Source of the DNA: Henckelia pumila | Taxonomy: Eukaryota; Streptophyta; Magnoliopsida; Lamiales; Gesneriaceae | Length of the DNA: 64,000 nucleotides | Direction of reading: 5' to 3' | Assembly (NCBI RefSeq): GCF_033568475.1 | Contig: NC_133121.1 | Coordinates: forward strand, 192,474,664-192,538,663 | Shown here: in pieces, positions 36,027-47,919 of the stretch | Position numbering within the stretch: the stretch's first letter is position 1 | How the letters are laid out: the number at the start of each line of letters is the position of its first letter | Notes under the pieces: model-generated | Told to the model about the DNA's origin: nothing | Seen by the model: the letters and a program-made list of their open reading frames with translations, nothing else | Database searches by the model: none | Position numbers and translations under genes: made by a program

Positions 36027-37733
36027 TGTAACGCCCCGTTTTTATCTTAATTGATGTTATTTGAGATAAACAGTGATTTCAGAATTCAAGAGCTGACTTT
36101 TTAGAGAACAGGGTCTAATTTGTAGTTTTTGGAATTTTCAGGGACTGAAATGCAAATATGGGATTTGTTATATTATTAGACTTTGACTAAGTCTTTCCCT
36201 TCACTCCTTCATCCCCTCCAACCGTGTTCCATCCATTGAAGGCGAGAAAGCTTTCCCCCAAGCTTTGTGATTTCGATTCTAGCTCAATCTGTCCGATAGA
36301 ATTGATTTCTGACTTGATATCTACGATCACAACGACGAGTGCTCCGTTTGGAAGTAAGTTTATCTTAATTCTGAGAAGTTTGAATTTATCGATGTTGTCA
36401 GAATTTGTTTATATTCGGAGAGGATGATTATGAGTTAGCAGTGATCGTATATCTAAGACGGTTCGAAGATCTAACGATGATCGGAATTGTTATGATTTTT
36501 CTTGTCATTTTCGAAAATCTTGATTTTGAGATGTGTTGATATTGTGTTGGGTTTGATGTTTGAGGATTGGAATGAGTTTGTTGAGTTGTTGTTTTGCTGT
36601 CTGCATTTTCGGTTTGGTCAGTTTACAGCCGTTATGCCGTCAGTTTGAGTTTTGGATATCGTTTCGATGTTTTGAGTTATACCGAGCTTAGTATGAGTTT
36701 TGATATCGATTTTGATCACTATGACTTCTTCTGATAGATTGAATTGAAGTTCTTGGAGATTGTGAGCCTTGCAGTCTTGATCAGTTTGGAAGAGTTGAGC
36801 CGGTATAATATTGATGTCCTTCTTTATCGATTGATTTAACTTGACTTGGATATTGATTGAGGAATTGATGTTTTCAGATTGAAGTTTTGGAACGACAAAG
36901 AAGAGGTATAAGATGACTTTGGAATGGAGTAGGACGATTAACTCGAATCCGGATTGATTCGAGTGTCCTAGAAGAAATCACATATTGCATGTCTTGAATT
37001 CTTATTTGATTATATGATTGAATTTATATTGAGTGCATGAGATTACATATGCATTCATATTGAGCCTTGATTTATTCAGATTGAATTAGACAATCTAGGG
37101 ATTGTAGTCGAGTAGCTTGGTAGGCGATTTACTACCTTGTCGAGTAGCTCACTATAATGCTCTTGACTCTAGAGGATTAAAGCATGCCACGTCCACCTCG
37201 AGAGGGAAGTCGGTGTGATTGTAGGATGTTTTAACCTTGGGATCCCAAACCAAAGAAAGAAATAAGAATTCCAATTGATTATCTGAGTCTGATAATCCAG
37301 AAGTTTTTAAGACATGCATATCATTTTAATTCAGTACTTGAATGGATTAATTGATAATATGAGGAATGAATTCATAGTATGATTTGATAGGTTTATTTGA
37401 TTTCATGTTAGTCTCTTTTACTGGGAATATCATATTATCTCGCTCGATCGAAAGACTCTTACCGATCGAGCGAGCACCTTTCAGCGAGGCAGAGTCTGGG
37501 ACATTTTGTGCCCGCTCGATCGGTAAGATTTTACCGATCGAGCGGGGGTCCTGAATTTTGGGCAGAGAGTTGGATTGTTTTGGCCCTCTCGATCGGTAAG
37601 ATTTTACCGATCGAGCGAGCACCCCTTTTAATAATAATAAAAAAAAACATTGTTATGCCTTAATCCTTTTAATTAGATTGTCTTGATCTATTGCCTTATC
37701 TTAAGAATAGAAGATTAGAATCTAGGTCTCACA
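36027..37733 (+). mobile_element. Solo LTR (1707 bp) inserted in unit 1 gag
   Basis: Ends TGTAACGCCCCG and GGTCTCACA, with the perfect 5-bp duplication GATCA (36022-36026 and 37734-37738). Units 2 and 3 have the empty site. No coding frame. Three CGATCGAGCG palindrome pairs lie at 37439-37620, as in the unrelated LTRs of B and C. Confidence 0.92.
37439..37620. repeat. Three CGATCGAGCG palindrome pairs in solo LTR
   Basis: Pairs lie at about 37440-37475, 37512-37545 and 37585-37619, each (G)CTCGATCGGTAAGA...TTACCGATCGAG(C) or close. Arms reach about 16 bases in the second and third pairs (TCGGTAAGATTTTACCGA centre), giving strong hairpin potential. Confidence 0.88.
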
Positions 37734-39828
37734 GATCACTTTCGACCGGTGATCAATAATCATTATTCTGGGATAGCTCGGCAGAACATCACGGCAAATA
37801 ATTTTGAGTTGAAGCCAGCTCTGATTAATATGTTGCAGCAGAATCAGTTCAGGGGTGCAGCTACTGAAGATCCAAATCTGCATCTGCGTACTTTTCTGGA
37901 GATTGCTGACATAGTGAAGATTCATGGTCTTACTGAGGACACCATCAGACTACGATTGTTCCCGTTCTCTCTTAGGGACAATGCTCGTAGTTGGTTGCAG
38001 TCACTACCTCTTGGGAGTATCACTACATGGGAAGACATGGAATCCAAATTTCTGGCTAAGTACTTTCCTCCTGCCAAGTCTGCCCAGCTGAAAATTGAGA
38101 TCACTACTTTCAAACAGCAAGATTATGAGTTACTGTATGAAGCTTGGGAGCGGTACAAGGAATTGCTTAGGAAATGCCTGAACCATAATTTTCCGGACTG
38201 GGAACAGATTGAGTTATTCTACAATGGTTTGAATGGCCCAACGAGGATTTCTGTGGATGCTGCAGCTGGAGGTTCAATATTTTCTAAATTTCCTGAACAG
38301 GCTTATGAGATGCTTGAGCAAATGACTGTTAACAGTTATCAGTGGCCGAGTGAGAGATCTGCGATAAGGAATCCTGCTCGAATTCAAGAGGTTGATGCGT
38401 TCACTGCTTTGAATGCTCAGATGACTACTATTTCTACACAGTTGGCTGCACTGACCAAAGGCAATCAAGTTTCTATTAAGACAGCATCGCTGGCGACTGC
38501 CGTAAATTCTGCTGATGGATTTGAGAGTGTGGAGCAAGCTCAATATGTGAACAACAGAAATTACAACAACTATCGAGGTAATTCTGTACCCAATCAATAT
38601 CATCCTAGTTTGCGTAATCATGAGAATTTTTCATATGCAAATAATAATAATGTGTTGAATCCTCCTCCGGGATACAATACAAATAAGGGTGAGGGTAAGC
38701 CTCCTTTGGAGGATGTTGATGGTGAGGATTGAGACTCGCCTTGACAGCTTAGAGACGCATGTGGCCAACATGGGTGCTGTATTGCAATCCATGGAGACTA
38801 GCATTGGGCAGTTAGCGAATGCACTGAAAGATAATAACAGAGGCCAATTCCCAAGTAATACTGAGGTGAATCCCAAGGAGCATTGTAATGCTATCACGTT
38901 GAGGAGTGGGAAGCAGGTGGATAATGAAGAGGGCAAATCTGAGAGCAAGGCGTATGAAAAAGTTTCAGTTGACGAGAAGAAGGTCGAGGAGAAAGAGTCT
39001 GAACCTGAGCAGAAAGCGATGTACAAACCTCCTCTTCCATACCCCCAAAGGTTCAAAAAGAAGGCAGTGGACGAGCAGTTCTCAAAATTCTTGGAGATTT
39101 TCAAGAAAAAACATATCAACATCCCTTTTGCTGATGTTTTGGCACAAATGCCAAATTATGCGAAGTTTATTAAAGAGGTGATGTCCAAGAAAAGGAGACT
39201 GCAAGAGAATGAGGTGGTGAGCTTAACTAAAGAATGTAGTGCTGTGCTTCAAAAGAAGATGCCACAAAAGCTGAAAGATCCACGGTGTTTTACTATTCCT
39301 TGCACTATTGGTTCTTTTTATTTTAATAATGCACTTTGCGATCTAGGAGCTAGCATTAATCTGATGCCTTTGTCGGTTTTCAGGAGCTTAGGACTTGGCG
39401 AGGTGAATCCCACAATGATCGCATTGCAGCTAGCTGATAGATCTATCACATATCCGCTTGGAATCATTGAAGATGTTTTGGTAAAAATAGATAAATTTAT
39501 TTTTCCGACGAATTTTGTTGTGCTAGATATGGAGGAGGATGCAAATATGCCACTGATATTAGGGAGACCTTTCTTGGCCACTGCTGATGCCAAGATTGAG
39601 GTGAAGAATGGTGAGTTGTCGATGGGTGTGGACGGAGAAAAAGTTATTTTTAACATATTCAAGAAATCAAGTAATCCACTCATCTTGGAATTATGCATGA
39701 TTGAGCGATTTGTGAAGCTGGATGACCATCCCAAACTTGTTCATGAGGTAGATTCAAAGAAGAATGATCGAAGGTGCCAAAGAAAAATAAGAAAACGAAG
39801 AAGAAATCAAAGTTTAAAAGGTTGTTGA

Positions 39829-41142
39829 ATATATTTGGAGGGTGAAAGCGAAAGGGAAGACCCTCAACAAAGCGGAACCGGGCTAGAATTGGAATACAGT
39901 CGGGCTATGGACTATAAACTAAGCGCTTCTTGGGAGGCAACCCAAGCTAGTTTTTATGCGTTTTTTATTTTTTTTTAGTTGTTTTTGTTTTTATTTTTAT
40001 CATGAGAAATCTAGACATTAATAATGATTTTTTGAATTGTGTAGGTGAAAAATTATGGAGCTGAAAGAGTTTAGGAGCCACCCCTGAGAAGAGTTTTGAG
40101 TGTGCCGAGTACTGACGCTTGGTGCCTAAGGTATGTATCTCTTGTTTTTAATGAATACTGTACATTGAGGACAATGCACAATTTAAGTTTGGGGGGATGT
40201 TTAAAATTTGTGAAAATTTGAAATTTTTTATGAGTTAGTTGGAGTTAAAGGCATGATGTTGTAATTGTGTTGGCCTATGATGAAAATAATTTTTTTTTTC
40301 GCTAAAAAAGTTCATGTTAGCTATATTTAATCTTGAGTTCTCACATTTATGCACGAATGCCATGATTTTCGATACTCCTAAGAATTAGAGAAAAATTATG
40401 TGGATTTGTAATGTGGATTAGAGGAATTGATTCTTAACTCTTGTGATTTTTGCTTGAAACTGAGATAGATTTTTATGAACACAGAAGTGATTTAGGCATT
40501 TTTTTTCGAATCTATGGAGCTTTTTTTTAGCCATTTTATATTCATAAAAAATCCAAAACAAATTGAGTAGCTAAAAAGTTCAAAGAAAAGTAATGGTGGA
40601 GAAAGTAAGGTGAGGGGAGGCCTTGAAAAAAAAATGGATTGAAATTCTAGTCCAAATACAAGGCATAAAAATGGAGATGTATGGAGTAGAAGAAAGCCAA
40701 GACTAATGTCTGGCAATGCAAATAAAAAAAATTTAGCTACTCATAATCCTGCGCAAATTGAAAATATTCAATTTCCTTTGCTTTGAATTCGGAGTCCTTG
40801 TTTACATTGATATACATATGGATGCTTATCTCCTGCCGATTATACTTGAGAATAATGTTAACCGAAAAAGTCCTGTTGATCTGTGTGAGTAAAAGTTGAA
40901 CTTGGTTGAGTGTATTTTGAAACTTGAGGGCGGAGTTAATGATTTTATGAAGCTTACGGTTTGCATGATTTTACCGAAAGTTAGGTGGGTAGAGGAGATT
41001 GGCAAATCACACACACACGAGAACTCTTGAGAAAATTAGCCGACATGTGCATTGAATCTTGGAATGTATAAATTCGGAGGTCGACTTTATTGCTCATTAT
41101 TATTTTTCTCGGGACTAGCAAAAGTCTACGTTTGGGGGAATT
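39829..41142 (+). other. Unit 1 3' noncoding region with two conserved hairpins and polypurine tract
   Basis: No sense-strand coding frame. Stem 1 TTGGGAGGCAACCCAA is at 39930-39945; stem 2 CATTGAGGACAATG at 40163-40176 is followed by AAGTTTGGGGGG (40194-40205), a purine-rich tract. The final polypurine tract TTTGGGGGAA lies directly before LTR2 (about 41131-41140). Confidence 0.85.
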
Positions 41143-42599
41143 TGATAAGTGCATTTTATGCTCTTAATTTATATATGATTTGACTTGGCTTTTGTTATGT
41201 ATGGAGTGAATTTTATGCGTGTTAGTTGTTGTTTTTGTGAGATGCAAGGAATGACGCAAAAGTAGAGAGAAGAAGCGGAAAGCCGAATTACGGGACAGCA
41301 AACTTCAAAAAATTACTGGGAATGTTACAGACATCCAAATCCGATCTCCACTGTTCAAATTGAAGTTTAGGATGTCTTAAAGTTTCTGTCAAAATTTCAG
41401 CTTGATCCGACGGCTAGAACTTTATTTTGATTTTTTCAAGAATGCTGTGCGAGTTGGATGCACTGAAGCGAACCCGTGCCCGAAACCGGCGCACCCGCAC
41501 CCTGTAGCTTTTATTTTGAGAAAATTATCGGCGATCTGCGCCCCTGCACCCTAGGACAGCGCACCCGCGCCCTAGAACCCAAAAACGCGGCGCACATGCG
41601 CCCGAGGGTGGTGCACCCGTGCCTGACGTGTCTTATTTTCGGAAACTTTTAGTCTCAAACTTTAAAAGGACTATTTGGCATATATCAGAGGAGAATCGAG
41701 GGTTTTCATCAGTTTTTGAAGGCTAGAGACGGCTAGAGACCAAGGAAAATGGAGAAGAAGCATTCTTGGCACGAAGACGGACAAAGCGACTACCGGAGAC
41801 AGAGAAGCATCATCTACCTTCGTTTTTATTTCATTTTTTCTCCTAATTTTTGAATGATGTTCAAGAACATGATTTGTTTGATTATTATTTTCATTATGAA
41901 CTAATTCCATTGTCTAGAGGGACGACGTAGCTTGACTTGAAACCATGTTTTTGATATTTTGATTGATATATTAGAATTATTCATTCGGTTTATTTGTGTT
42001 TTCCTGAATTGATTGCGTTCAATTTACTGGCCATAGATTGAATGATATTATATTTAAAATCTATCACTCGAGAGAGGAGATTTTGAATACGACATAGGAA
42101 AATACATATTTGGTGTTTATATTGTTCTAAAGACATATAACTCCATAGAAGTCATTAGAAGAATTCTTGTGTTATTTACCAGATTTAATAGTTGAACTTA
42201 GATAGACATATTGAGTTTGCTATTGAATACGAATTTCTTCTTGACACTCGAGAGAGGTAGTAGAAAATAATAGGAATTCTTGGCTAATAAACTAGAAAAA
42301 ATTATAATTGAACAATAATTAGAAATAAATTGTGGTGGACAGTCAAGTGAAGTCGAACCTCTAGCATTCATCGCTTATTGATTTTTTCTCTCGTGAACTC
42401 GTGGTTATTTAGTTTTGTTTCTTGAAAATTTTAGTTTCATAAAATCAAACCATTTTCGTAGCTCTACATAGGATTAGGATTTGATTAGTCGCAAATATTT
42501 ATTATAATATAATTTATTCATTCTTCGTGGGATCGACTTGGACTTAATTCCTATATTATAACTTGACATCGTACGCTTGCAAGCAAAAAACGCGCAACA
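41143..42599 (+). repeat. LTR2 of array E
   Basis: Starts TGATAAGTGC, ends CGCGCAACA, 1457 bp. Acts as 3' LTR of unit 1 and 5' LTR of unit 2. GC-rich short repeats at about 41465-41625. Confidence 0.92.
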
Positions 42600-42605
42600 A
42601 GTTTT

Positions 42606-42623
42606 TGGCGCCGTTGCCGGGGA
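42606..42623 (+). other. Primer-binding site of unit 2 (tRNA-Asp)
   Basis: TGGCGCCGTTGCCGGGGA, perfect, six bases after LTR2. Confidence 0.92.
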
Positions 42624-42728
42624 TTGAATTTTTTTTGATTTATATTAAATTGTGCTAATTATTCTTAATTTTGATTTAGAGAATTTTATTTTATTTTGTT
42701 GGTTCTAATTTAGAAAATTTTCCTGTCT

Positions 42729-45080
42729 ATGCAGTTTATGCAAAAAAGCCAAAGTTACGACTCACTACTCTTTGATCCGGAAATCGAGAAAACTACTAAA
42801 GCTTTGCGAAAATCTAGAAGAGAAGAGTTGCAACAAATGGCTGAAGAAAGAGAAAGAAAACGAGTTGTCAATAATGCTCCGGTGCCAATCAGAGATCACT
42901 TTCGATCGATGATCAATAATCATTATTCTGGGATAGCTCGGTAGAACATCACGGCAAATAATTTCGAGTTGAAGCCAGATCTGATTAATATGGTGCAGCA
43001 TAATCAGTTCAGGGGTGCAGCTACTGAAGATCCAAATCTGCATCTGCGTACTTTTCTGGAGATTGCTGACACAATGAAGATTCATGGTCTTACTGAGGAC
43101 ACCATCAAACTACGATTGTTCCCGTTCTCTCTTAGGTACAATGCTCGTAGTTGGTTGCAGTCACTACCTCTTGGGAGTATCACTACATGGGAAGACATGG
43201 AATCCAAATTTCTGGCTAAGTACTTTCCTCATGCCAAGTCTGCCCAGCTGAAAATTGAGATCACTACTTTCAAACAGCAAGATTATGAGTTACTGTATGA
43301 AGCTTGGGAGCGGTACAAGGAATTGCTTAGGAAATTCCTGAACCATAATTTTTCGGACTGGGAACAGATTGAGTTATTCTAAAATGGTTTGAATGGCCCA
43401 ACGAGGATTTCTGTGGATGCTGCAGCTGGAGGTTCAATATTTTTTAAATTTCCTAAACAGGCTTATGAGATGCTTGAGCAAATGACTGTTAACAGTTATC
43501 AGTGGCCGAGTGAGAGATCTGCGATAAGGAAGCCTGCTCGAATTCATGAGGTTGATGCGTTCACTGCTTTGAATGCTCAGATGACTACTATTTCTATACA
43601 ATTGGCTGCACTGACCAAAGACAATCAAGTTTCTATTAAGACAGCATCACTGGCGACTGCCGTAAATTCTGCTGATGGATTTGAGAGTGTGGAGCAAGCT
43701 CAATATGTGAACAACATAAATTACAACAACTATCGAGGTAATCTTGTACCCAATCAATATCATCCTAGTTTGCGTAATCATGAGAATTTTTCATATGCAA
43801 ATAATAATAATGTGTTGAATCCTCCTCCGGGATACAATACAAATAAGGGTGAGGGTAAGCCTCCTTTGGAGGATGTTGTTAATGATTTTGTGCAGGAATC
43901 GAGCAAGAGGATGGTGAGGACTGAGACTCTCCTTGACAGCTTAGAGACGCATGTGGCCAACATGGGGTCTGTATTGCAATCCATGGAGACTAGCATTGGG
44001 CAGTTGGCAAACGCACTGAAAGATAATAACAGAGGCCAATTCCCAAGTAATACTGAGGTGAATCCCAAGGAGCATTGTAATGCTATCACATTGAGGAGTG
44101 GGAAGCAGGTGGATAATGAAGAGGGCAAATCTGAGAGCAAGGCGTCCGAAAAAGTTGCAGTTGACGAGAAGAAGGTCGAGGAGAAAGAGTCCGAACCTGA
44201 GTAGAAATCGATGTACAAACCTCCTCTTCTATACCCCCAAAGGTTCAAAAAGAAGGCAGTGGACGAGCAGTTCTCAAAATTCTTAGAGATTTTCAAGAAA
44301 ATACATATCAACATCCCTTTTGCTGATGCTTTGGCACAAATGCCAAATTATGCGAAGTTTATTAAAGAGGTGATGTCCAAGAAAAGTAGACTACAAGAGA
44401 ATGAGGTGGTGAGCTTAACTAAAGAATGTAGTGTTGTGCTTCAAATGAAGATGCCACAAAAACTGAAAGATCCAGGGAGTTTTACTATTCCTTGCACTAT
44501 TGGTTCTTCTTATTTTAATAATTTACTTTGCGATCTAGGAGCTAGCATTAATCTGATGCCTTTTTCTATTTTCAGGAGCTTAGGACTTGGCGAGGTGAAG
44601 CCCACAATGATCTCATTGCAGCTAGCTGATAGATCTATCACATATCCGCTTGGAATCATTAAAGATGTTTTGGTAAAAATAGATAAATTTATTTTTCCGA
44701 CGGATTTTGTTGTGCTAGATATGGAGGAGGATGCAAATATGCCACTGATATTGGGGAGACATTTCTTGGCCACTGCTGATGCCAAGATTGAGGTGAAGAA
44801 TGGTGAGTTGTCGATGGGTGTGGAAGGAGAAAGAGTTATTTTTAACATATTCAAGAAATCAAGTAATCCACTCATCGAAGAATTATGCATGATTGAGCGA
44901 GTTGTGAAACTGGATGGCCATCCCAAACTTTTTAATGAGGTATATTCAAAGAAGAATGATCCAAAGGTGCCAAAGAAAAAGAAGAAAACGAAGAAGAAAT
45001 CAAAGTTTAAAAAGGTTGTTGAATATATTTGGAGGGTGAAAGCGAAAGGGAAGACCCTCAAAAAAGCGGAACCGGGCTAG
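42729..45080 (+). pseudogene. Unit 2 gag-protease of array E, three stop codons
   Basis: Full-length counterpart without large insertions. Stops at 42942-42944 (CAG to TAG), 43379-43381 (TAC to TAA) and 44202-44204 (CAG to TAG); otherwise one frame throughout, so three point mutations inactivate it. It retains the gag domain (42969-43382), the central glutamine/asparagine-rich linker, the conserved TLRSGKQ motif, the protease DLGASINLMP (about 44540) and the LGR-FL box (first P of PFL changed to H). The Lys-rich tail ends at 45080. No CCHC knuckle and no polymerase. Confidence 0.88.
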
Positions 45081-46344
45081 AATTGGAATACAATTGGGCT
45101 ATGGACTATAAACTAAACGCTTCTTGGGAGGCAACCCAAGCTAGTTTTTATGCGTTTTTTATTTTCTTTTAGTTATTTTTGTTTTTATTTTTATCATGAG
45201 GAATCTAGACATTAATAATGATTTTTTGAATTGTGTAGGTGAAAAATTATGGAGCTGAAAGAGTTTAGGAGCCACCCCTGAGAAGAGTTTTGAGTGATTA
45301 AGATGGTGCCGAGTACTGACGCTTGGTGCCTAAGGTATGTGTTCCTTGTTTTTAATGAATACTGTACATTGAGGACAATGCACAATTTATGTTTGGGGGG
45401 ATGTTTAAAATTTGTGAAAATTTGAAATTTTTTATGAGTTACTTGGAGTTAAAGGCATGATGTTGTAATTGTGATGGCCTATGATGAAAATAAATTTTTT
45501 TTCGCTAAAAAAGTTCATGTTAGCTATATTTAATCTTGAGTTCTCACATTTATGCACGAATGCCATGATTTTTGATACTCCTAAGAATTAGAGAAAAATT
45601 ATATGGATTTGTGATGTGGATTAGAGGAATTGATTTTTAACTCTTATGAATTTTGCTTGAAACTGAGATAGATTTTTATGAACACAGAAGTGATTTAGGC
45701 ATTTTTTTCGAATCTATTGAGCTTTTTTTAGCCATTTTATATTCATGAAAAATCAAAAACAAATTGAGTAGCTAAAAATTTCAAAGAAAAGTAATGGTGG
45801 AGAAAGTAAGGTGAGGGGAGGCCTTGAAATAAAAAATGGATTGAAATTCTAGTCCAAATACAAGGCAGAAAAATTGAGATGTATGGAGTAGAAGAAAGCC
45901 AAGACTAATGTCTGGCAATGCAAATAAAAAAATTTTAGCTACTCATAATCCTGCACAAATTGAAAATATTCAATTCCCTTTGCTTTGAATTCTGAGTCCT
46001 TGTTTACATTGATATACATATGGATTCTTATCTCCTGCCGATTATACTTGAGAATAATGTTAACCGAAAAAGTCCTGTTGATCTGTGTGAGTAAAAGTTG
46101 AACTTGGTTGAGAGTATTTTGAAACTTGAGGGCGGAGTTAATGATTTTATGAAGCTTACGGATTGCATGATTTTATCGAAAGTTAGGTGGGTAGAGGAGA
46201 TTGGCAAATCAAACATACACGAGAACTCTTGAGAAAATTAGCCGACATGTGCATTGAATCTTGGAATGTATAAATTCGGAGGTCGACTATATTGCTCATT
46301 ATTATTTTGCTCGGGACTAGCAAAAGTCTAAGTTTGGGGGAATT
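45081..46344 (+). other. Unit 2 3' noncoding region with conserved hairpins
   Basis: Stem 1 at 45124-45139 and stem 2 at 45367-45380, both identical to unit 1. The polypurine tract TTTGGGGGAA directly precedes LTR3. Confidence 0.85.
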
Positions 46345-47790
46345 TGATAAGTGCATTTTATGCACTTAATTTATATATGATTTGACTTGGCTTTTATTAT
46401 GTATGGAGTGGATTTTATGCGTGTTAGTTGTTGTTTTTGTGAGATGCAAGGAATGATGCAAAAGTAGAGAGAAGAAGCAGAAAGCCGAATTACGGGACAG
46501 CAAACTTCAGAAAATTACTGGGAATGTTACATACATCCAAATCCAATCTCCATCGTTCAAACTGAAGTTTAAGTTGCTGTCAAAATTTCAGCTTGATCCG
46601 ACGGCTAGAACTCAATTTTGATTTTTTCTTAAATGCTGCGCGATTTGGATGCGCTGAAGCGCACCTGCGCCCGAAACCGGCGCACCCGCGCCCTGTAGCT
46701 TTTATTTTGAGAAAATTATCGGCGATCAGCGCCCCTGCACCCTAGGATAGCGCACCCGCGCCCTGGAACCCAAAAACGTGGTGCACCTACGCCCGAGGGT
46801 GGCGCACCCGCGCCTGACGTATCTTATTTTCGAAAACTTTTAGTCTCAAACTTTAAAAAGACTATTTGGAATATATCAGAGGAGAATCGAGGGTTTTCAT
46901 CAGTTTTTGAAGGCTAGAGACGGCTAGAGACCAAGGAAAAGGGTGAAGAAGCATTCTTGGCACGAAGACGGACGAAGCGACTACCGAAGATGGAGAAACA
47001 TCATCTACCTTTGTTTTTATTTCATTCTTTCTCCTAATTTTTGAATGATGTTCAAGAACATGATTTTTTTGATTTTTATTTTCATTATGAACTAATTCCA
47101 TTGTCTAGAGGGACGACGTAGCTTGACTTGAAACCATGTTTTTTATATTTTGATTGATATATTAGAATTATTCATTCGGTTTATTTGTGTTTTCCTGAAT
47201 TGATTGCGTTCAATTTACTGGCCATAGATTGAATGATATTTTATTTAGAATCTATCACTCGAGAGAGGAGATTTTGAATACGACATAGGAAAATACATAT
47301 TTGGTGTTTATATTGTTCGAAAGTCATATAACTCCATAGAAGTCATTAGAAAAATTCTTGTGTTATTTACCGGATTTAATAGTTGAACTTAGATAGACAT
47401 ATTGAGTTTGTTATTGAATACGAATTTCTTCTAGACACTCGAGAGAGGTAGTAAAAAATAATAGGAATTCTTGGATAATAAACTAGAAGAAATTATAATT
47501 GAACAATCATTAGAAATAAATTGTGGTGGACAGTCAAGTGAAGTCGAACCTCTAGCATTCATCGCTTATTGATTTTTTCTCTCGTGAACTCGTGGTTATT
47601 TAGTTTTGTTTCTTGAAAATTTTAGTTTTATAAAATCAAACCATTTTCGTAGCTCTACATAGGATTAGGATTTGATTAGTCGCAAATATTTATTATAATA
47701 TCATTTATTCATTCTCCGTGGGATCGACTTGGACTTAATTCCTATATTATAACTTGACATCGTGCGCTTGCGAGCGAAAAACATGCAACA
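46345..47790 (+). repeat. LTR3 of array E
   Basis: Starts TGATAAGTGC, ends CATGCAACA, 1446 bp. 3' LTR of unit 2 and 5' LTR of unit 3. GC-rich short repeats at about 46660-46815. Confidence 0.92.
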
Positions 47791-47796
47791 AGTTTT

Positions 47797-47814
47797 TGGC
47801 GCCGTTGCCCGGGA
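47797..47814 (+). other. Primer-binding site of unit 3 (tRNA-Asp, one mismatch)
   Basis: TGGCGCCGTTGCCCGGGA; one G-to-C change from the other two units. Confidence 0.88.
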
Positions 47815-47919
47815 TTGAATTTTATTTGATTTATATTAAATTGTGCTAATTAGTCTTAATTTTGATTTAGAGCATTTTATTTTATTTTGTTGGTTCTAAT
47901 TTAAAAAATTTTCCTGTCT

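Larger units (their letters stand above)
35857..39828 (+). pseudogene. Unit 1 gag-protease of array E, split by a solo LTR and a deletion
   Basis: It begins with an Arg/Glu-rich lead (MQFMRKSQSYDSLL). The solo LTR at 36027-37733 interrupts it after about 57 codons. The gag domain (LRLFPFSLRDNARSWLQSL, 37930-38020) runs on to 38732, where loss of about 32 bases relative to unit 2 shifts the frame. The following frame, 38689-39828, carries the conserved NAITLRSGKQ, the protease active site DLGASINLMP (about 39345), LGRPFL (39560) and a Lys-rich tail. No CCHC knuckle is present where Athila gags normally have one. Packaging and maturation are the inferred roles. Confidence 0.87.

Noticed and set aside
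37439-37620. Regularly spaced palindromes considered as a CRISPR-like array.
   Set aside because: Only three pairs, plant context, lie in a solo LTR, and spacers are neither uniform nor unique; they are LTR repeats.
34800-47101. A 79-codon minus-strand frame (starting MELVHNEN) open in LTR1, LTR2 and LTR3 of array E.
   Set aside because: It is antisense inside LTRs that are near-identical by common descent, is broken in LTR4, and has no known domain; conservation follows from repeat identity.
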